Assembly: GCF_011765465.1 (NCBI RefSeq)
Contig: NZ_CP050265.1
Span: forward strand, 1,302,001-1,366,000
DNA: 64,000 nt
Direction: 5' to 3'
Source: Erythrobacter sp.
Lineage (GTDB): Bacteria > Pseudomonadota > Alphaproteobacteria > Sphingomonadales > Sphingomonadaceae
The notes under the pieces are model-generated. The model searched no databases, had not been told where the DNA came from, and worked only from the letters and a program-made list of their open reading frames with translations. Made by a program: the position numbers and the translations under genes. How positions within the stretch are numbered: the stretch's first letter is position 1; every line of letters starts with the position of its first letter. This document shows positions 25,102 to 36,031 of the stretch, in pieces.

Positions 25102-27768
25102 TTGGCGACGCGCTCCCCGATCCAGCAGAACCCCGACATCCGTTTCCTCGGAAAGCTGCTCGGCGACGTGATCCGCGAACACGGCGGCACGCGCCTGTTC
25201 GAGCGCACCGAGGACATCCGCCGCGCCAGCATCTCGCGCCACCGGGGGGAGGACGTGGCCGATCTCGGGCTCGACCGGCTCGACCTCGACGAAACGCTCG
25301 CTTTCGTGCGCGGTTTCGGGCTGTTCTCGATGCTCGCCAATCTCGCCGAGGACCGCGCCGCGCCCGTTGCCGAGGGAGCGAGCGACCTGAAAGCGGCCCT
25401 GAGAGAACTCGAAGCGGACGGCATCACCCGCGATGAGGTCGCCCGGCTGCTCGAGAAAGCGCTGGTCGCCCCCGTGCTCACCGCTCACCCGACCGAGGTG
25501 CGGCGCAAGAGCGTGCTCGACCACCGCGCGCATATCGCCCGGCTGATGCGGGAACGCGACACGGCCATCGCCGCGGGCGCGGAAACGGGACGCATCGAGG
25601 CGGCGATCGCGCGCCAGATCGCGTTGCTGTGGCACACCCGCACCCTGCGGCGCGACCGGCTCTATGTCACCGACGAGGTCGACAATGCGATCGACGTTAT
25701 GGGCGCGGTCTTCCTTCCCGTCCTCCCGGCCCTGTTCGAGCGCTGGGAGGAGGCACTGGGTCGCACCGTCCCCGGTTTCCTGAGGCTCGGCAGCTGGATC
25801 GGCGGCGACCGCGACGGCAACCCGCACGTGACCGCCGCCTCGCTCGACTACGCCCTGTCGCGCGGGGCGCGTCTGGTCATCGGAGCCTGTCTCGAGGCGG
25901 TCCACGAACTCGGCGCGGAGCTTTCGATCTCCAGCGAACTCGCGCCCGTCGATCCCGCGCTCGAAGCGCTGGCCGACGCTAGCGGCGACACCTCCGCGCA
26001 TCGCAGGGACGAGCCGTTCCGCCGCGCGCTCACCGGTATCTACGCCCGGCTTGCCGCGACCTATCGCACCCTTGCCGGAGCCGAGCCGCCCCGCGCGCCG
26101 GTGGCCGAGCGGCCGGCCTATGGCTCGCCGGAAGAATTCCTCACCGATCTCGAAACCATCTCCGCGGCGCTCGAAAAGCTGGAGGGCGCGGGGCTTGCCA
26201 GCGGGGACGCACTCTCTCGCCTCATCCGCACCGTGCGCCTGTTCGGGTTCCACATGGCGACGCTCGACTTGCGCCAGAACAGCGCGGTGCACGAACGGGT
26301 CGTCGCCGAACTGCTCGCCGCCGCCGGGGTCGAGGCGGACTACGCCGCGCTAGGCGAGGAGGAGCGCATCGCCGTGCTGCGCGCCGAGCTCGCAGGAGCC
26401 CGCCCGCTGCGCATCGCGTGGCACGAATATTCGGAAGAAACCACTGGCGAACTCGCGATCATCGACGCGGTCGCCCGCGCCCACCGCAGCTATGGCCCGG
26501 CATCGGTCACGCAATATGTCGTGTCGATGGCGACGAGCGTATCCGACCTGCTCGAAGTCCTGCTGGTCCTGCGCGAGGCGGGCCTCTACCGCGCCGGGGA
26601 TACGCCCGAATGCCCGGTCATGCCGGTCCCGCTGTTCGAGACGATCGGCGACCTCGAAGCCGCGCCCGCGATCATGGAGCGTGCCCTCGCCCTACCCGAA
26701 TTCGCCGCGCTCGCCCGCGCGCGAGGCTTTCAGGAAGTGATGCTGGGCTATTCGGATTCGAACAAGGACGGGGGCTATCTCACCTCCTCCTGGCACCTCG
26801 CCCGCGCGAGCGAGGCGCTGGCCGAAGTCTTCGCCGAGGCGGGCGTCACCATGCAGCTCTTCCACGGCCGCGGCGGCTCGGTCGGGCGCGGCGGGGGATC
26901 CGCCTTCGAGGCGATCCGCGGCCAGCCGCGCGGCACGGTCAACGCGCGCATCCGCATCACCGAACAAGGAGAGGTGATCGCGGCGAAATACGGCAGCCGC
27001 GACAATGCCGCGCGCAATCTAGAGGCGATGGCGAGCGCGACCCTGCTCGCAACGCTCGAACCCGAACGCATCGCACCCGCCGACGCGGCGCGTTTCGCCG
27101 CCGCGATGGAGGAGATCTCCGCCTCCGCTTTCGCCGCCTATCGCGCGCTGGTCTACGAAACCGAGGGGTTTGCCGACCTGTTCCGCCAGATGACCCCGAT
27201 TGCCGAAATCGCCGGGCTCAAGATCGGCAGTCGGCCGGCGAGCCGAAAGGGCGGCGGGCGGATCGAGGACCTGCGCGCGATTCCGTGGGTGTTTTCGTGG
27301 AGCCAGGCGCGGGTCATGCTGCCCGGCTGGTACGGGGTCGGCCATGCGCTTTCCGCCTTCGAGGACAAGGGCCTGCTGCGCGCAATGGCGCGCGAATGGC
27401 CGTTCTTCCGCAACGCACTCGCCAATATGGAAATGGTGCTGGCGAAATCCGACATGGGCGTCGCGCGGCGCTATGCCCAGCTGGCCGAAGACGAAGCGCT
27501 TGCAGGCCGGATCTTCCCGCGGATCGAGGAAGGCTGGCATCTCGCCCACGACACGCTTCTTGAAGCGACGGGACAGTCCTACCTGCTCGAGAACTCGCCC
27601 CGCCTAGACGCGTCGATCCGTCTGCGCCTGCCCTATATCGAACCGCTGAACCTGCTCCAGGTCGAACTCCTGCGCCGCCACCGCAGCGGAGAGGACGATC
27701 CGCGCATCGCGGAAGGCATCCAGCTTTCGATCAACGCGATCGCGACAGCGCTCCGCAACAGCGGCTAG
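25102..27768 (+). CDS. ppc: Phosphoenolpyruvate carboxylase
   Basis: The enzyme adds bicarbonate to PEP to make oxaloacetate, refilling the TCA cycle. The protein of about 888 residues has all family signatures: LTAHPTEVRRKSVLDHRAHI with the catalytic His, SWIGGDRDGNPHVT, FHMATLDLRQNS, LGYSDSNKDGGYLTSSWHL, LFHGRGGSVGRGGGS, and RKGGGRIEDLRAIPWVFSWS. The C-terminus LRNSG matches the usual terminal NTG-type ending that contributes to the active and inhibitory sites. I chose TTG 25102, which has GAGGTGAGG just upstream; GTG at 25069 lies in a hairpin. The stop shares CTAG with the convergent oxidase gene. Allosteric control by aspartate or malate is expected from the family. Confidence 0.95.
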   Translation: MATRSPIQQNPDIRFLGKLLGDVIREHGGTRLFERTEDIRRASISRHRGEDVADLGLDRLDLDETLAFVRGFGLFSMLANLAEDRAAPVAEGASDLKAALRELEADGITRDEVARLLEKALVAPVLTAHPTEVRRKSVLDHRAHIARLMRERDTAIAAGAETGRIEAAIARQIALLWHTRTLRRDRLYVTDEVDNAIDVMGAVFLPVLPALFERWEEALGRTVPGFLRLGSWIGGDRDGNPHVTAASLDYALSRGARLVIGACLEAVHELGAELSISSELAPVDPALEALADASGDTSAHRRDEPFRRALTGIYARLAATYRTLAGAEPPRAPVAERPAYGSPEEFLTDLETISAALEKLEGAGLASGDALSRLIRTVRLFGFHMATLDLRQNSAVHERVVAELLAAAGVEADYAALGEEERIAVLRAELAGARPLRIAWHEYSEETTGELAIIDAVARAHRSYGPASVTQYVVSMATSVSDLLEVLLVLREAGLYRAGDTPECPVMPVPLFETIGDLEAAPAIMERALALPEFAALARARGFQEVMLGYSDSNKDGGYLTSSWHLARASEALAEVFAEAGVTMQLFHGRGGSVGRGGGSAFEAIRGQPRGTVNARIRITEQGEVIAAKYGSRDNAARNLEAMASATLLATLEPERIAPADAARFAAAMEEISASAFAAYRALVYETEGFADLFRQMTPIAEIAGLKIGSRPASRKGGGRIEDLRAIPWVFSWSQARVMLPGWYGVGHALSAFEDKGLLRAMAREWPFFRNALANMEMVLAKSDMGVARRYAQLAEDEALAGRIFPRIEEGWHLAHDTLLEATGQSYLLENSPRLDASIRLRLPYIEPLNLLQVELLRRHRSGEDDPRIAEGIQLSINAIATALRNSG

Positions 27769-29333
27769 AGCCCGAGCGCGCCGGGATTGATAATGCCGTC
27801 CGGATCGAGCTCGCGCTTCAATGCCCGCACCAGCGCGAGATGCGCCGGATCGTGGTCCTCGAGATAGGGATAGGACCGCCCGATCTGGTAATGCACGCCG
27901 CCGTGTTCGTGCATCAGCGCAACGACCTCACGCTTCATTTGGTTGACCAGCGCCTCTGCCTCGGGGGCGGGATCGTAAGTCGGAAGGCCCATGAGGTGAT
28001 CGGGCTCCACGGTCCGCTCGTGATAGGCATTGCGCGCATCGGGCCAGTAGAAGGTCGGCTCGTAGATGAAGACGCTTGTTCCAACCGCCATGAACATCCC
28101 GCCGGTGTAGATGCCGTGCGCGTCCATCTGGGTGCGGCGGGACGCCCAGTAGTCCTGTAGTGCGGCGTGAAACGGCCGCGCGGCAGAATGGGGAAGCTGG
28201 GCGTGCATCGGCAGCCAGCGCTCGCCTTTGGGCCCCACGACATTGTTGAGCGGCGCAAACGGCATGGCGCGCACGACCTCGGGCACGCTTGGTGCGATTT
28301 CCCGGCCGTGTTCGCCCGCGATCCGCCTTATCTCGGCGATGCGGTGCTGCGCGTCCTTGTCGTCGAAGCCCTCGGCGATGAAGTGGCCCGCGAACTTGGC
28401 CTTGGCGATGCCTTTCGAGCCAGCGAGCGCCATTTTCGCGACCGTCGTCGCACCTTTCGCGAGCGAGGAGGCATTCTTCATCACCGCGCCCGCCATGTCG
28501 ATCTTGTCGCTGAGGTCAGCCTCGCCGATTTGTCCCTGCTGCAGCGCTTCGTCGAGGCCAAAATTCTCTTCCGCAAGCCCGCTCGCCGCCACCCGGCGGA
28601 GCGCTTCGTGAAGCGCCTCGAAACTCGCGAAATCGAACGAGGCAGCGCCATGTGCCGCTCCCAAGCGTTCGAGCGCGAGCGTGATCGCCACCTTGATGCC
28701 GAGAGCGCCGCAATCGCCGGTGAAGATCCCCGTCATATCCGGGCCGTAATGGCGCGAGAACGGCAGCGCCGGGCGCGAGAGCGCGCTTCCGGTGACGATC
28801 GTCTCGCCCGTGCCCGTCACCACTTCGATCGACACCGAGCTGTCGGCGGCCGTGCCCTGTCCGTGGCTGATCGCATTCATCGAAACGCCGCCAGCGACCG
28901 TCGCTTGAAGGCCCGAATAGCTCCCCCAGAAGCGTGTCTTGAGCCCGCGCGCGGCAAGCGCCTCGCGCAGCTCGGCCCAGGTCACGCCCGGCTCGACCGT
29001 GACGAGCGCGTTGTCCTCGTCGATGGAGATCGCCTTCATGCGCGCGAAATCGAGCGTCACCCCGCCAGGCCGCTCGTGCGCATAGGCATCGGTGTAGCTC
29101 GCCCCGCCGCCGCGCATGACAAGAGGCATGGAATGCGCACGCGCATGGCGCACGATGTCCGCGATTTCGCGCGCGCTCGCGGGACGCACCACCGCAAGCG
29201 GCAGTTCGCAGCGGCGAAACACGTCGGTCGCATAGAATTCGAGCGTGTCGGCATCGGTCAGGACATTGTCGGGTCCGACGATCGCGGCAAGGCCGGCAAG
29301 CGCGTCCTTACCATCGCTGATTGCAGTGGCCAT
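27765..29333 (-). CDS. FAD-linked oxidase (GlcD/D-lactate dehydrogenase type)
   Basis: A 522-residue flavoprotein of the vanillyl-alcohol-oxidase superfamily. The PCMH-type FAD domain shows LAVVRPASAREIADIVRHA, the glycine-rich VMRGGGASYTDAYAH, GVTWAELREALAARGLKTRF and VAGGVSMNAISHGQGTAADS. The cap domain follows, and the C-terminal ALKRELDPDGIINPGALG is the typical end of D-lactate and glycolate oxidases. No signal peptide; probably a cytoplasmic or peripherally membrane-bound dehydrogenase of a 2-hydroxyacid or aldehyde/alcohol. The substrate is uncertain. The start at ATG 29333 leaves about 170 bases to the divergent hydrolase gene, whose relation is unclear. It is convergent with ppc and shares its stop bases. 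Confidence 0.85.
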   Translation of the reverse strand: MATAISDGKDALAGLAAIVGPDNVLTDADTLEFYATDVFRRCELPLAVVRPASAREIADIVRHARAHSMPLVMRGGGASYTDAYAHERPGGVTLDFARMKAISIDEDNALVTVEPGVTWAELREALAARGLKTRFWGSYSGLQATVAGGVSMNAISHGQGTAADSSVSIEVVTGTGETIVTGSALSRPALPFSRHYGPDMTGIFTGDCGALGIKVAITLALERLGAAHGAASFDFASFEALHEALRRVAASGLAEENFGLDEALQQGQIGEADLSDKIDMAGAVMKNASSLAKGATTVAKMALAGSKGIAKAKFAGHFIAEGFDDKDAQHRIAEIRRIAGEHGREIAPSVPEVVRAMPFAPLNNVVGPKGERWLPMHAQLPHSAARPFHAALQDYWASRRTQMDAHGIYTGGMFMAVGTSVFIYEPTFYWPDARNAYHERTVEPDHLMGLPTYDPAPEAEALVNQMKREVVALMHEHGGVHYQIGRSYPYLEDHDPAHLALVRALKRELDPDGIINPGALGL

Positions 29334-29503
29334 GCGGGTGATCCTAGCCCGGCCGCGGCGAAAGCGTAGCGTCGTCGCGGCCCTCTCCGCCCCTCGGATA
29401 TTCGCTGCCGCCGGCCGATTGCGCTCCTTCCCCCGGCGAAACCGGGCTGGACTCGCCACAGGCCGGTGATAGCTTTCGCACCGGACTGCGGGGGAGACGA
29501 AGG

Positions 29504-30697
29504 GTGCCGACATGGGCGAAATTCGCGGGCGCAGGCGTCGGCGTGCTCGCGCTCGGCCTGTTTGCGGCCTGGGCCAGCGCGCCCGATCCGACCCATAATC
29601 CCGCCAGTTTCGAAAACGCGCCGCTTGACCCAGCGATCCTGCCGCTGTCGCAGGGCGTAACGCTCGCCCGGTTCGTAGGCGAGGACGGCGCGGGCGCGAC
29701 CATGATCGTCCTTTCGAGCGACGGCGAAAGCGTGACCGGCATCGACCTGCGCGAACTCGGCGCGCAGAATGGAAAGGATCCCTTCACCGCGCTTGCCGAG
29801 GCAGACCTTGCGCCGCTGCTCGCGGGCGAGCGCGATCGCATTCCCACCGTCACGCGGACGATGGGCGACCTTCTGCCGAGCGCCCCGGCGGGCACGCGCC
29901 ATATCGGAACCGGCACGAATTTCCCCGAACACGCCGAAGAAGCGAACAGCGCCTCGGTCTTCCAGTTCCCCAAGTTCGGCGGTGCAAGCCCGGCGCGCAC
30001 CACGGTCCGGGCCCAGCCGGGCATATTGCTCGATTACGAAGTCGAGCTGTGCGTCCGTTTCGACCGCGACATCGCCAGCCTCGCCGATTTCGACGCTGCG
30101 GTGAAAGGCTTTTTCCTGTGCGGCGATTTCACGAACCGCAACGCGCTGGTGAACCTCGCCGACCCGGACAACCTCGATTCCGGCAGGGGCTTCAGCGATG
30201 CCAAGAGCGGGCCCGATTTCTTTCCTACGGGACCGTTTCTCGTCGTGCCCGGCGACTGGAGGGCGTTCACGCAGGACTTGCGGATGACGACCGAGCTGAA
30301 CGGCGAACCGCGTCAGGACGCACGCGGAGGGGAAATGACGCTCGATTTCCGCGCGCTCGCGGAAAAGGCGCTCGGCGACATGGACGCGCCCCGGTTCGTG
30401 TACGGGGACGCGATGTATCGCCTTTCGCCAGGGGGCAGGATCGAGCCTTCGATGACGCTGATGTCGGGGACCGCCGAGGGGACGATCTTCACCCCGCCGA
30501 CCCGAGCGGACATGATCGAGGCCGTGCTTGCCTATCTTGCCGGGGGCGGGCCGCTGGGCAGCCGCGACTTCATGACCGCCGCGCGCGCGGAATTCATCGC
30601 CAGCGAACTGGAAGGCGGGCATTTCCTGAAAGCGGGCGACGTGGTGCGCCACGGCTCCAACCACCTCGGCGACATCGAGGTGCGCGTCATCGACTGA
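29504..30697 (+). CDS. Fumarylacetoacetate hydrolase-family protein with N-terminal membrane anchor
   Basis: The 397-residue protein starts with GTG after GGGGGAGA. Its first 25 residues form one hydrophobic helix (FAGAGVGVLALGLFAAWAS), which is unusual because most FAH enzymes are soluble. The FAH-fold core is visible: GTNFPEHAEEANSASVFQFP, the metal ligands in LLDYEVELCVRFD (Glu-x-Glu) and FFLCGDFTNRN (Asp), and DFFPTGPFLVV. The C-terminal FLKAGDVVRHGSNHLGDIE resembles the usual GDxVxxEIxGIG end. The family cleaves C-C bonds or acts as a decarboxylase or hydratase on beta-diketo acids. Here the enzyme would work at the periplasmic face if the helix is an anchor. It is transcribed away from the FAD oxidase gene. 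Confidence 0.8.
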   Translation: MPTWAKFAGAGVGVLALGLFAAWASAPDPTHNPASFENAPLDPAILPLSQGVTLARFVGEDGAGATMIVLSSDGESVTGIDLRELGAQNGKDPFTALAEADLAPLLAGERDRIPTVTRTMGDLLPSAPAGTRHIGTGTNFPEHAEEANSASVFQFPKFGGASPARTTVRAQPGILLDYEVELCVRFDRDIASLADFDAAVKGFFLCGDFTNRNALVNLADPDNLDSGRGFSDAKSGPDFFPTGPFLVVPGDWRAFTQDLRMTTELNGEPRQDARGGEMTLDFRALAEKALGDMDAPRFVYGDAMYRLSPGGRIEPSMTLMSGTAEGTIFTPPTRADMIEAVLAYLAGGGPLGSRDFMTAARAEFIASELEGGHFLKAGDVVRHGSNHLGDIEVRVID

Positions 30698-30709
30698 CGC
30701 GCGCCCGGC

Positions 30710-32293
<1,584 letters not shown>

Positions 32294-32323
32294 TCTCTCA
32301 TCCCCCCTCGGCGACCCGTTCGC

Positions 32324-34732
32324 TCAGAACGAACACCTCGTATCCTCGGCGAATTCCTCGCGAGCGATGCTTGCGATCCTGATCGTGAATGCCCCTTCGG
32401 AGGCGAAGGCCAGCCGGTCCGACATCTCCCCCAGGCATTCGCCCGTCAGCACCATCTCGCGCCAGCCCTTGCCCTCGGCGACCGACAGGTGGTCGGTGAT
32501 GTCGAGCGGCTCGCCCGCTGCTGACACCGTCACCCGCGCGAGCGGGCGGGCATCGAGCGAGTAGGCGATGCGCCAGCCCGCCTGCGCCTCCGGTCCGGTC
32601 AGGACCAGCCGTGCGCCGGGCGCGAAGTCGATCCGGCGCGCGTCCTCCTGCGCCTTGCGGTCGAGCCCGGAAGCCGCGATCCCGCCCGCAGAGCCGCGCA
32701 GGTCGGGCAGCGCCTCGCCGCCCGCCAGCGCCGTAATGCCGTCGCCCAGCCGGCCCGATCCGAACCACGTCGCCCCGCCACCCGAGATCAGCGCCTCGCA
32801 GGTCTCGTCGAGCGGGGCGAGCGTCCCGTCCTCGCCGAAGGAAAGGCCGTAGCCGAAGGGGAACAGCACGCCCTCGCCCGGGCCGTTCAGCGGCGTCCCC
32901 TCGCAGGTCGCGGGCCATGTAAAGGAGAGCCTGCCGGTCGCCTCGCGGCGGCCGAACAGCACGTCGGCAACACCTGCCCCTTCGCTGCCGGGAAGCCAGG
33001 CGGCGACGAAGGCGTCGGCCGCGTTGATCTCGCGGTTCACCCAGAGCGGCCTGCCCGACAGGAACACCGCGACGGTCGGGATGCCGAGCGCCTTGTACTT
33101 GCGCAGGGCCACCAGACCCTCCTCGTCGCGGAAAGCGAGATCTTTTCGATCCCCGACGAATTCCGCATAGGGCTCCTCGCCGAAGACGATGATGGCGACA
33201 TCGGGCCGCGCGGCGGGCATATCGCCGCCCGCCGCATGGCTCACGGTCACACCTTGCCCGCGCGCGACTTCGCGGATGCCGTCTAGGATCGAGGTCGCGC
33301 CGGGGAAATCGGCTTCGGTAAGGTCGCCCCCGCCCTGCCACGTCACCGACCAGCCTCCGGCCTGCTGCGGAACATTGTCCGCCGCGCTGCCGACGACGTG
33401 GACGAACGCGCCCTTCTTGAGCGGAAGGACGCCCTCGTTCTTGAGCAGGACCATCGACTTCGCAACCGCCTCGCGCGCGATCGCGCGGTGCTCGGGCGAG
33501 CCGAGCAGCTCCCAGCGCCCCGCCAGCGGTCGCTCGGACGGGCGCACCTCACCGTCGAACAGGCCGAGATCGCGCTTCAGCCGGAGCACGCGCAAGACCG
33601 CCTCGTCCAGCCGTGCCATGGGGATCGTGCCGTCCCTCACTTGCGCCACGAGGCTGGCGTGGAGCGCCTTCCAGTCCTCAGGCACCATGTAGACGTCGAG
33701 CCCGGCAAGCAGCGCCTCGGGGCAGTCGGAATTGGTGCAACCCGCGATCTGGCCGTGGCCGTTCCAGTCGCCGACGACGAGCCCGTCGAAACCGAGATTG
33801 CCGCGCAGTTCGCCGGTCAGGAGCGGCTTGTTGCCGTGCATCTTGCGCCCGTTGATCGAATTGAAGCTCGCCATGACGCTCGCGACACCCGCCTCGATCG
33901 CGGCCGGATAAGGCGCGGCGTGGATCGCCATGAGGTCTTCGAGGTCGCCGTTGACGTCGCCCTGGTCGACGCCCTGCTCGGTTCCGCCGTCGCCGAAGAA
34001 ATGCTTGGCGGTGGCAGCGACCCGGCCCTGCCCAAGGAAATCCGCGCTGCCCTTTTCGCCCTGCAGCCCCTCGACCATCGCCGCGCCGAGCGTGGCGACA
34101 AGCGCGGGGTCTTCGGAATAGCTCTCATAGGTCCGGCCCCAACGGTCATCGCGGGCGACGGCGATGGTGGGGGCGAAGGTCCAGTCGATGCCCGTGACCT
34201 CGATCTCGACCGCGGTCGCCTGCCCGATGCGGCGGATGAGGTCGGGATCGCGCGTCGCGCCGAGCGCGATGTTGTGCGGGAAGACGGTCGCACCGATTAT
34301 GTTGGCATGGCCGTGGACCGCATCTGTCGCCCATAACGCCGGTATCGCAGGCTCGCCGCCGGGCAGCGGGGCGGTCGAGGCGTCCCAGAACGCATCAGCG
34401 AGCGCGAGCCATTCGGGAGCGGGCGCCTTGTCGTCGCCGCCCGGCCCGGAATTGCCGCCGTTGAGAATGGTCCCAAAGCGATAGCGCGCGACATCCTCGG
34501 GCGTGATCGAGGCGATGTCGGGCATGATGAGCTGCGCGACCTTGCGCTCGAGACTCATGCGCGCGAGCAAGTCCTCGATCACGCGATCGGCCCCGTCCGC
34601 CTGCTGGGTTTCCGGCGAAATCACGGGCCCACCAGCCTCGCTCGCCGCCGATCCGAGCGACGGTTTCGCACAGCCAACGAGCAGGCCCGCGACGCATCCC
34701 AGGGCGACGACGTGCCGCATCCTTGTCCTCAT
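32324..34732 (-). CDS. GH3 exo-beta-glucosidase, lipoprotein
   Basis: About 802 residues. The signal peptide ends in lipobox LVGC (Cys21 with the start used here), so the enzyme is probably tethered to a membrane in the periplasm. The GH3 N-domain shows IPALWATDAVHGHANIIGAT, VAATAKHFFGDGGTEQGVDQ and the nucleophile in DGLVVGDWNGHG. The C-domain has VVLLKNEGVLPLKKGAFVHV-like order and RLSFTWPATCEGTPLN. A further C-terminal beta domain follows, as in exo-1,3/1,4-beta-glucosidases of marine bacteria. Several Met starts are close together; ATG 34732 has GGAGGG upstream, while 34750 and 34720 remain possible. It is followed by the SSS symporter and preceded by a LacI-type operator at 34779. Confidence 0.9.
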   Translation of the reverse strand: MRTRMRHVVALGCVAGLLVGCAKPSLGSAASEAGGPVISPETQQADGADRVIEDLLARMSLERKVAQLIMPDIASITPEDVARYRFGTILNGGNSGPGGDDKAPAPEWLALADAFWDASTAPLPGGEPAIPALWATDAVHGHANIIGATVFPHNIALGATRDPDLIRRIGQATAVEIEVTGIDWTFAPTIAVARDDRWGRTYESYSEDPALVATLGAAMVEGLQGEKGSADFLGQGRVAATAKHFFGDGGTEQGVDQGDVNGDLEDLMAIHAAPYPAAIEAGVASVMASFNSINGRKMHGNKPLLTGELRGNLGFDGLVVGDWNGHGQIAGCTNSDCPEALLAGLDVYMVPEDWKALHASLVAQVRDGTIPMARLDEAVLRVLRLKRDLGLFDGEVRPSERPLAGRWELLGSPEHRAIAREAVAKSMVLLKNEGVLPLKKGAFVHVVGSAADNVPQQAGGWSVTWQGGGDLTEADFPGATSILDGIREVARGQGVTVSHAAGGDMPAARPDVAIIVFGEEPYAEFVGDRKDLAFRDEEGLVALRKYKALGIPTVAVFLSGRPLWVNREINAADAFVAAWLPGSEGAGVADVLFGRREATGRLSFTWPATCEGTPLNGPGEGVLFPFGYGLSFGEDGTLAPLDETCEALISGGGATWFGSGRLGDGITALAGGEALPDLRGSAGGIAASGLDRKAQEDARRIDFAPGARLVLTGPEAQAGWRIAYSLDARPLARVTVSAAGEPLDITDHLSVAEGKGWREMVLTGECLGEMSDRLAFASEGAFTIRIASIAREEFAEDTRCSF

Positions 34733-34778
34733 TTCGCCCATCCCTCCCATTATCGCAAATCATCCGCCGGGCGCGCGG

Positions 34779-34794
34779 ATGAGAACGTTATCAA
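34779..34794 (-). promoter_or_regulatory. LacI-type operator in front of GH3-symporter operon
   Basis: ATGAGAACGTTATCAA is a 16-bp near-palindrome with central CG, the usual form of LacI/GalR operators. It matches the site at 41608-41623 at 14 of 16 positions when that one is read on the other strand. It lies 46 bases upstream of the GH3 start. A possible promoter, TTGCAT with 17 bases to CATAGC, lies just upstream of it on the minus strand, so a bound repressor would block transcription. Confidence 0.6.
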
Positions 34795-34828
34795 CGCTAT
34801 GCAGGCCCGCGCCGTCTCATGCAAGGGG

Positions 34829-36031
34829 CTAACGCGCGGCGGGTTGGGAAATCGCGGCGAGCAGGACCGCGGCAAGCATGGCGAGCGCGGCGAACAGGAC
34901 GAACAATCCGGTGAAGCCGAAGCCGGGCACGAGTGCCAGCGTCAGCCACGGCATGACCATCGAAGGCGCGGTGTTGGTGAGGTTGAAGATCCCGAGATCG
35001 CGTCCTCGGTGGCGCGGCTGGGGCAGAACGCGCAGGGTCTGCGCGGTGTGGAGCGAGAGGAAGATCGAAGCCGAGATCCCGAACACGACATAGCCAGCAA
35101 TCGCGCTACCCATGCCGCCTGCGAAGGCCATCGCGAGCAGCCCCGCAGCAGCACCCGCCGCGCTTGCGGCAAGCGGCAGGATCGGGCGCACGCGGCGATC
35201 CGACCAGCGCCCGATAGCGATGGTGAGCGGGACCGATACGACCAGCACCGCGCTGAAGATGTTTGCCGCGGTGTTCTCGTGGAAGTCAGGGTCGAGCGAG
35301 CGCAGCCAGAACAGCAGGAAGGCGAACAGGCCCGCTTCGGCGATCTGGACGAGGAAGCGGGCGATCCACATCCGCGCGACCAGCGAACGCTGCCGCCTCG
35401 GCGCTTCTTCGTGCATTCGCTCCGTCGCGGCATCGGCCCGCATCAGCGCGGCGCGGCGCCGCCCCCTCCCCGCAAGCAGCGCGGGAACGACCAGCGCGAC
35501 CACTATCCCGGCGACCCAGGTGAGCCGATCGACGGGCTCGATCCAGCCCTCGAACGTCACCAGCGAACCCGACAGCGCGCCCATCGCCGGCGCAAGCGCA
35601 AGAGCCCCCCCGAGCACTCCCTTCTGGCTGTCGGGAAAGCAGTCCCCGGCCCATGCCACCAGCGGCCCCAGCATCATGTTGAGTCCCGCCTGCCACAGCA
35701 TCACGAGCACGATCGCCTCGCCCAGAGTCCGCGCCTCGCCGATCGCGACGAGAAGCGCGCTCGAGATCACCAGACCGCCGACAATCCATGGAATGCGGCT
35801 TCCCGTCCGGTCGCTCAGCATCCCGAAGGCGATGTTGGCGATGCTTGCGACAATCGCGCCGAGGAAGGTGACGAGCGACAGACCCGCAACGTCCTCGCCC
35901 CCGGAAATCGCGGCAATCCGTAGCGGCAGCAGCACGGTGAGCAGCGGGACGTAGGCGATCGTGCCACCCGCGACCGCCAGCGCGAACAGCGCAAGGAACC
36001 AGGCCGGCTGGCGCTGCGGCGTCTCGTTCAA
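34829..36031 (-). CDS. MFS transporter (sugar/glucoside permease)
   Basis: A 400-residue protein with about 12 transmembrane helices. The first is WFLALFALAVAGGTIAYVPL; loop 2-3 reads FGMLSDRTGSRIPWIVGG, the MFS motif A equivalent; the central loop is basic (GRGRRRAALMRADAATERMH); the second half has GRWSDRRVRPILPLAASA. The start is TTG at 36031, whose TTGA overlaps the stop of lacI, so translation is coupled; upstream in-frame sequence belongs to lacI on another frame. It lies last in the operon receptor-GH16-LacI-MFS. Export or import of a glucan oligosaccharide is likely, the direction unknown. Confidence 0.85.
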   Translation of the reverse strand: MNETPQRQPAWFLALFALAVAGGTIAYVPLLTVLLPLRIAAISGGEDVAGLSLVTFLGAIVASIANIAFGMLSDRTGSRIPWIVGGLVISSALLVAIGEARTLGEAIVLVMLWQAGLNMMLGPLVAWAGDCFPDSQKGVLGGALALAPAMGALSGSLVTFEGWIEPVDRLTWVAGIVVALVVPALLAGRGRRRAALMRADAATERMHEEAPRRQRSLVARMWIARFLVQIAEAGLFAFLLFWLRSLDPDFHENTAANIFSAVLVVSVPLTIAIGRWSDRRVRPILPLAASAAGAAAGLLAMAFAGGMGSAIAGYVVFGISASIFLSLHTAQTLRVLPQPRHRGRDLGIFNLTNTAPSMVMPWLTLALVPGFGFTGLFVLFAALAMLAAVLLAAISQPAAR

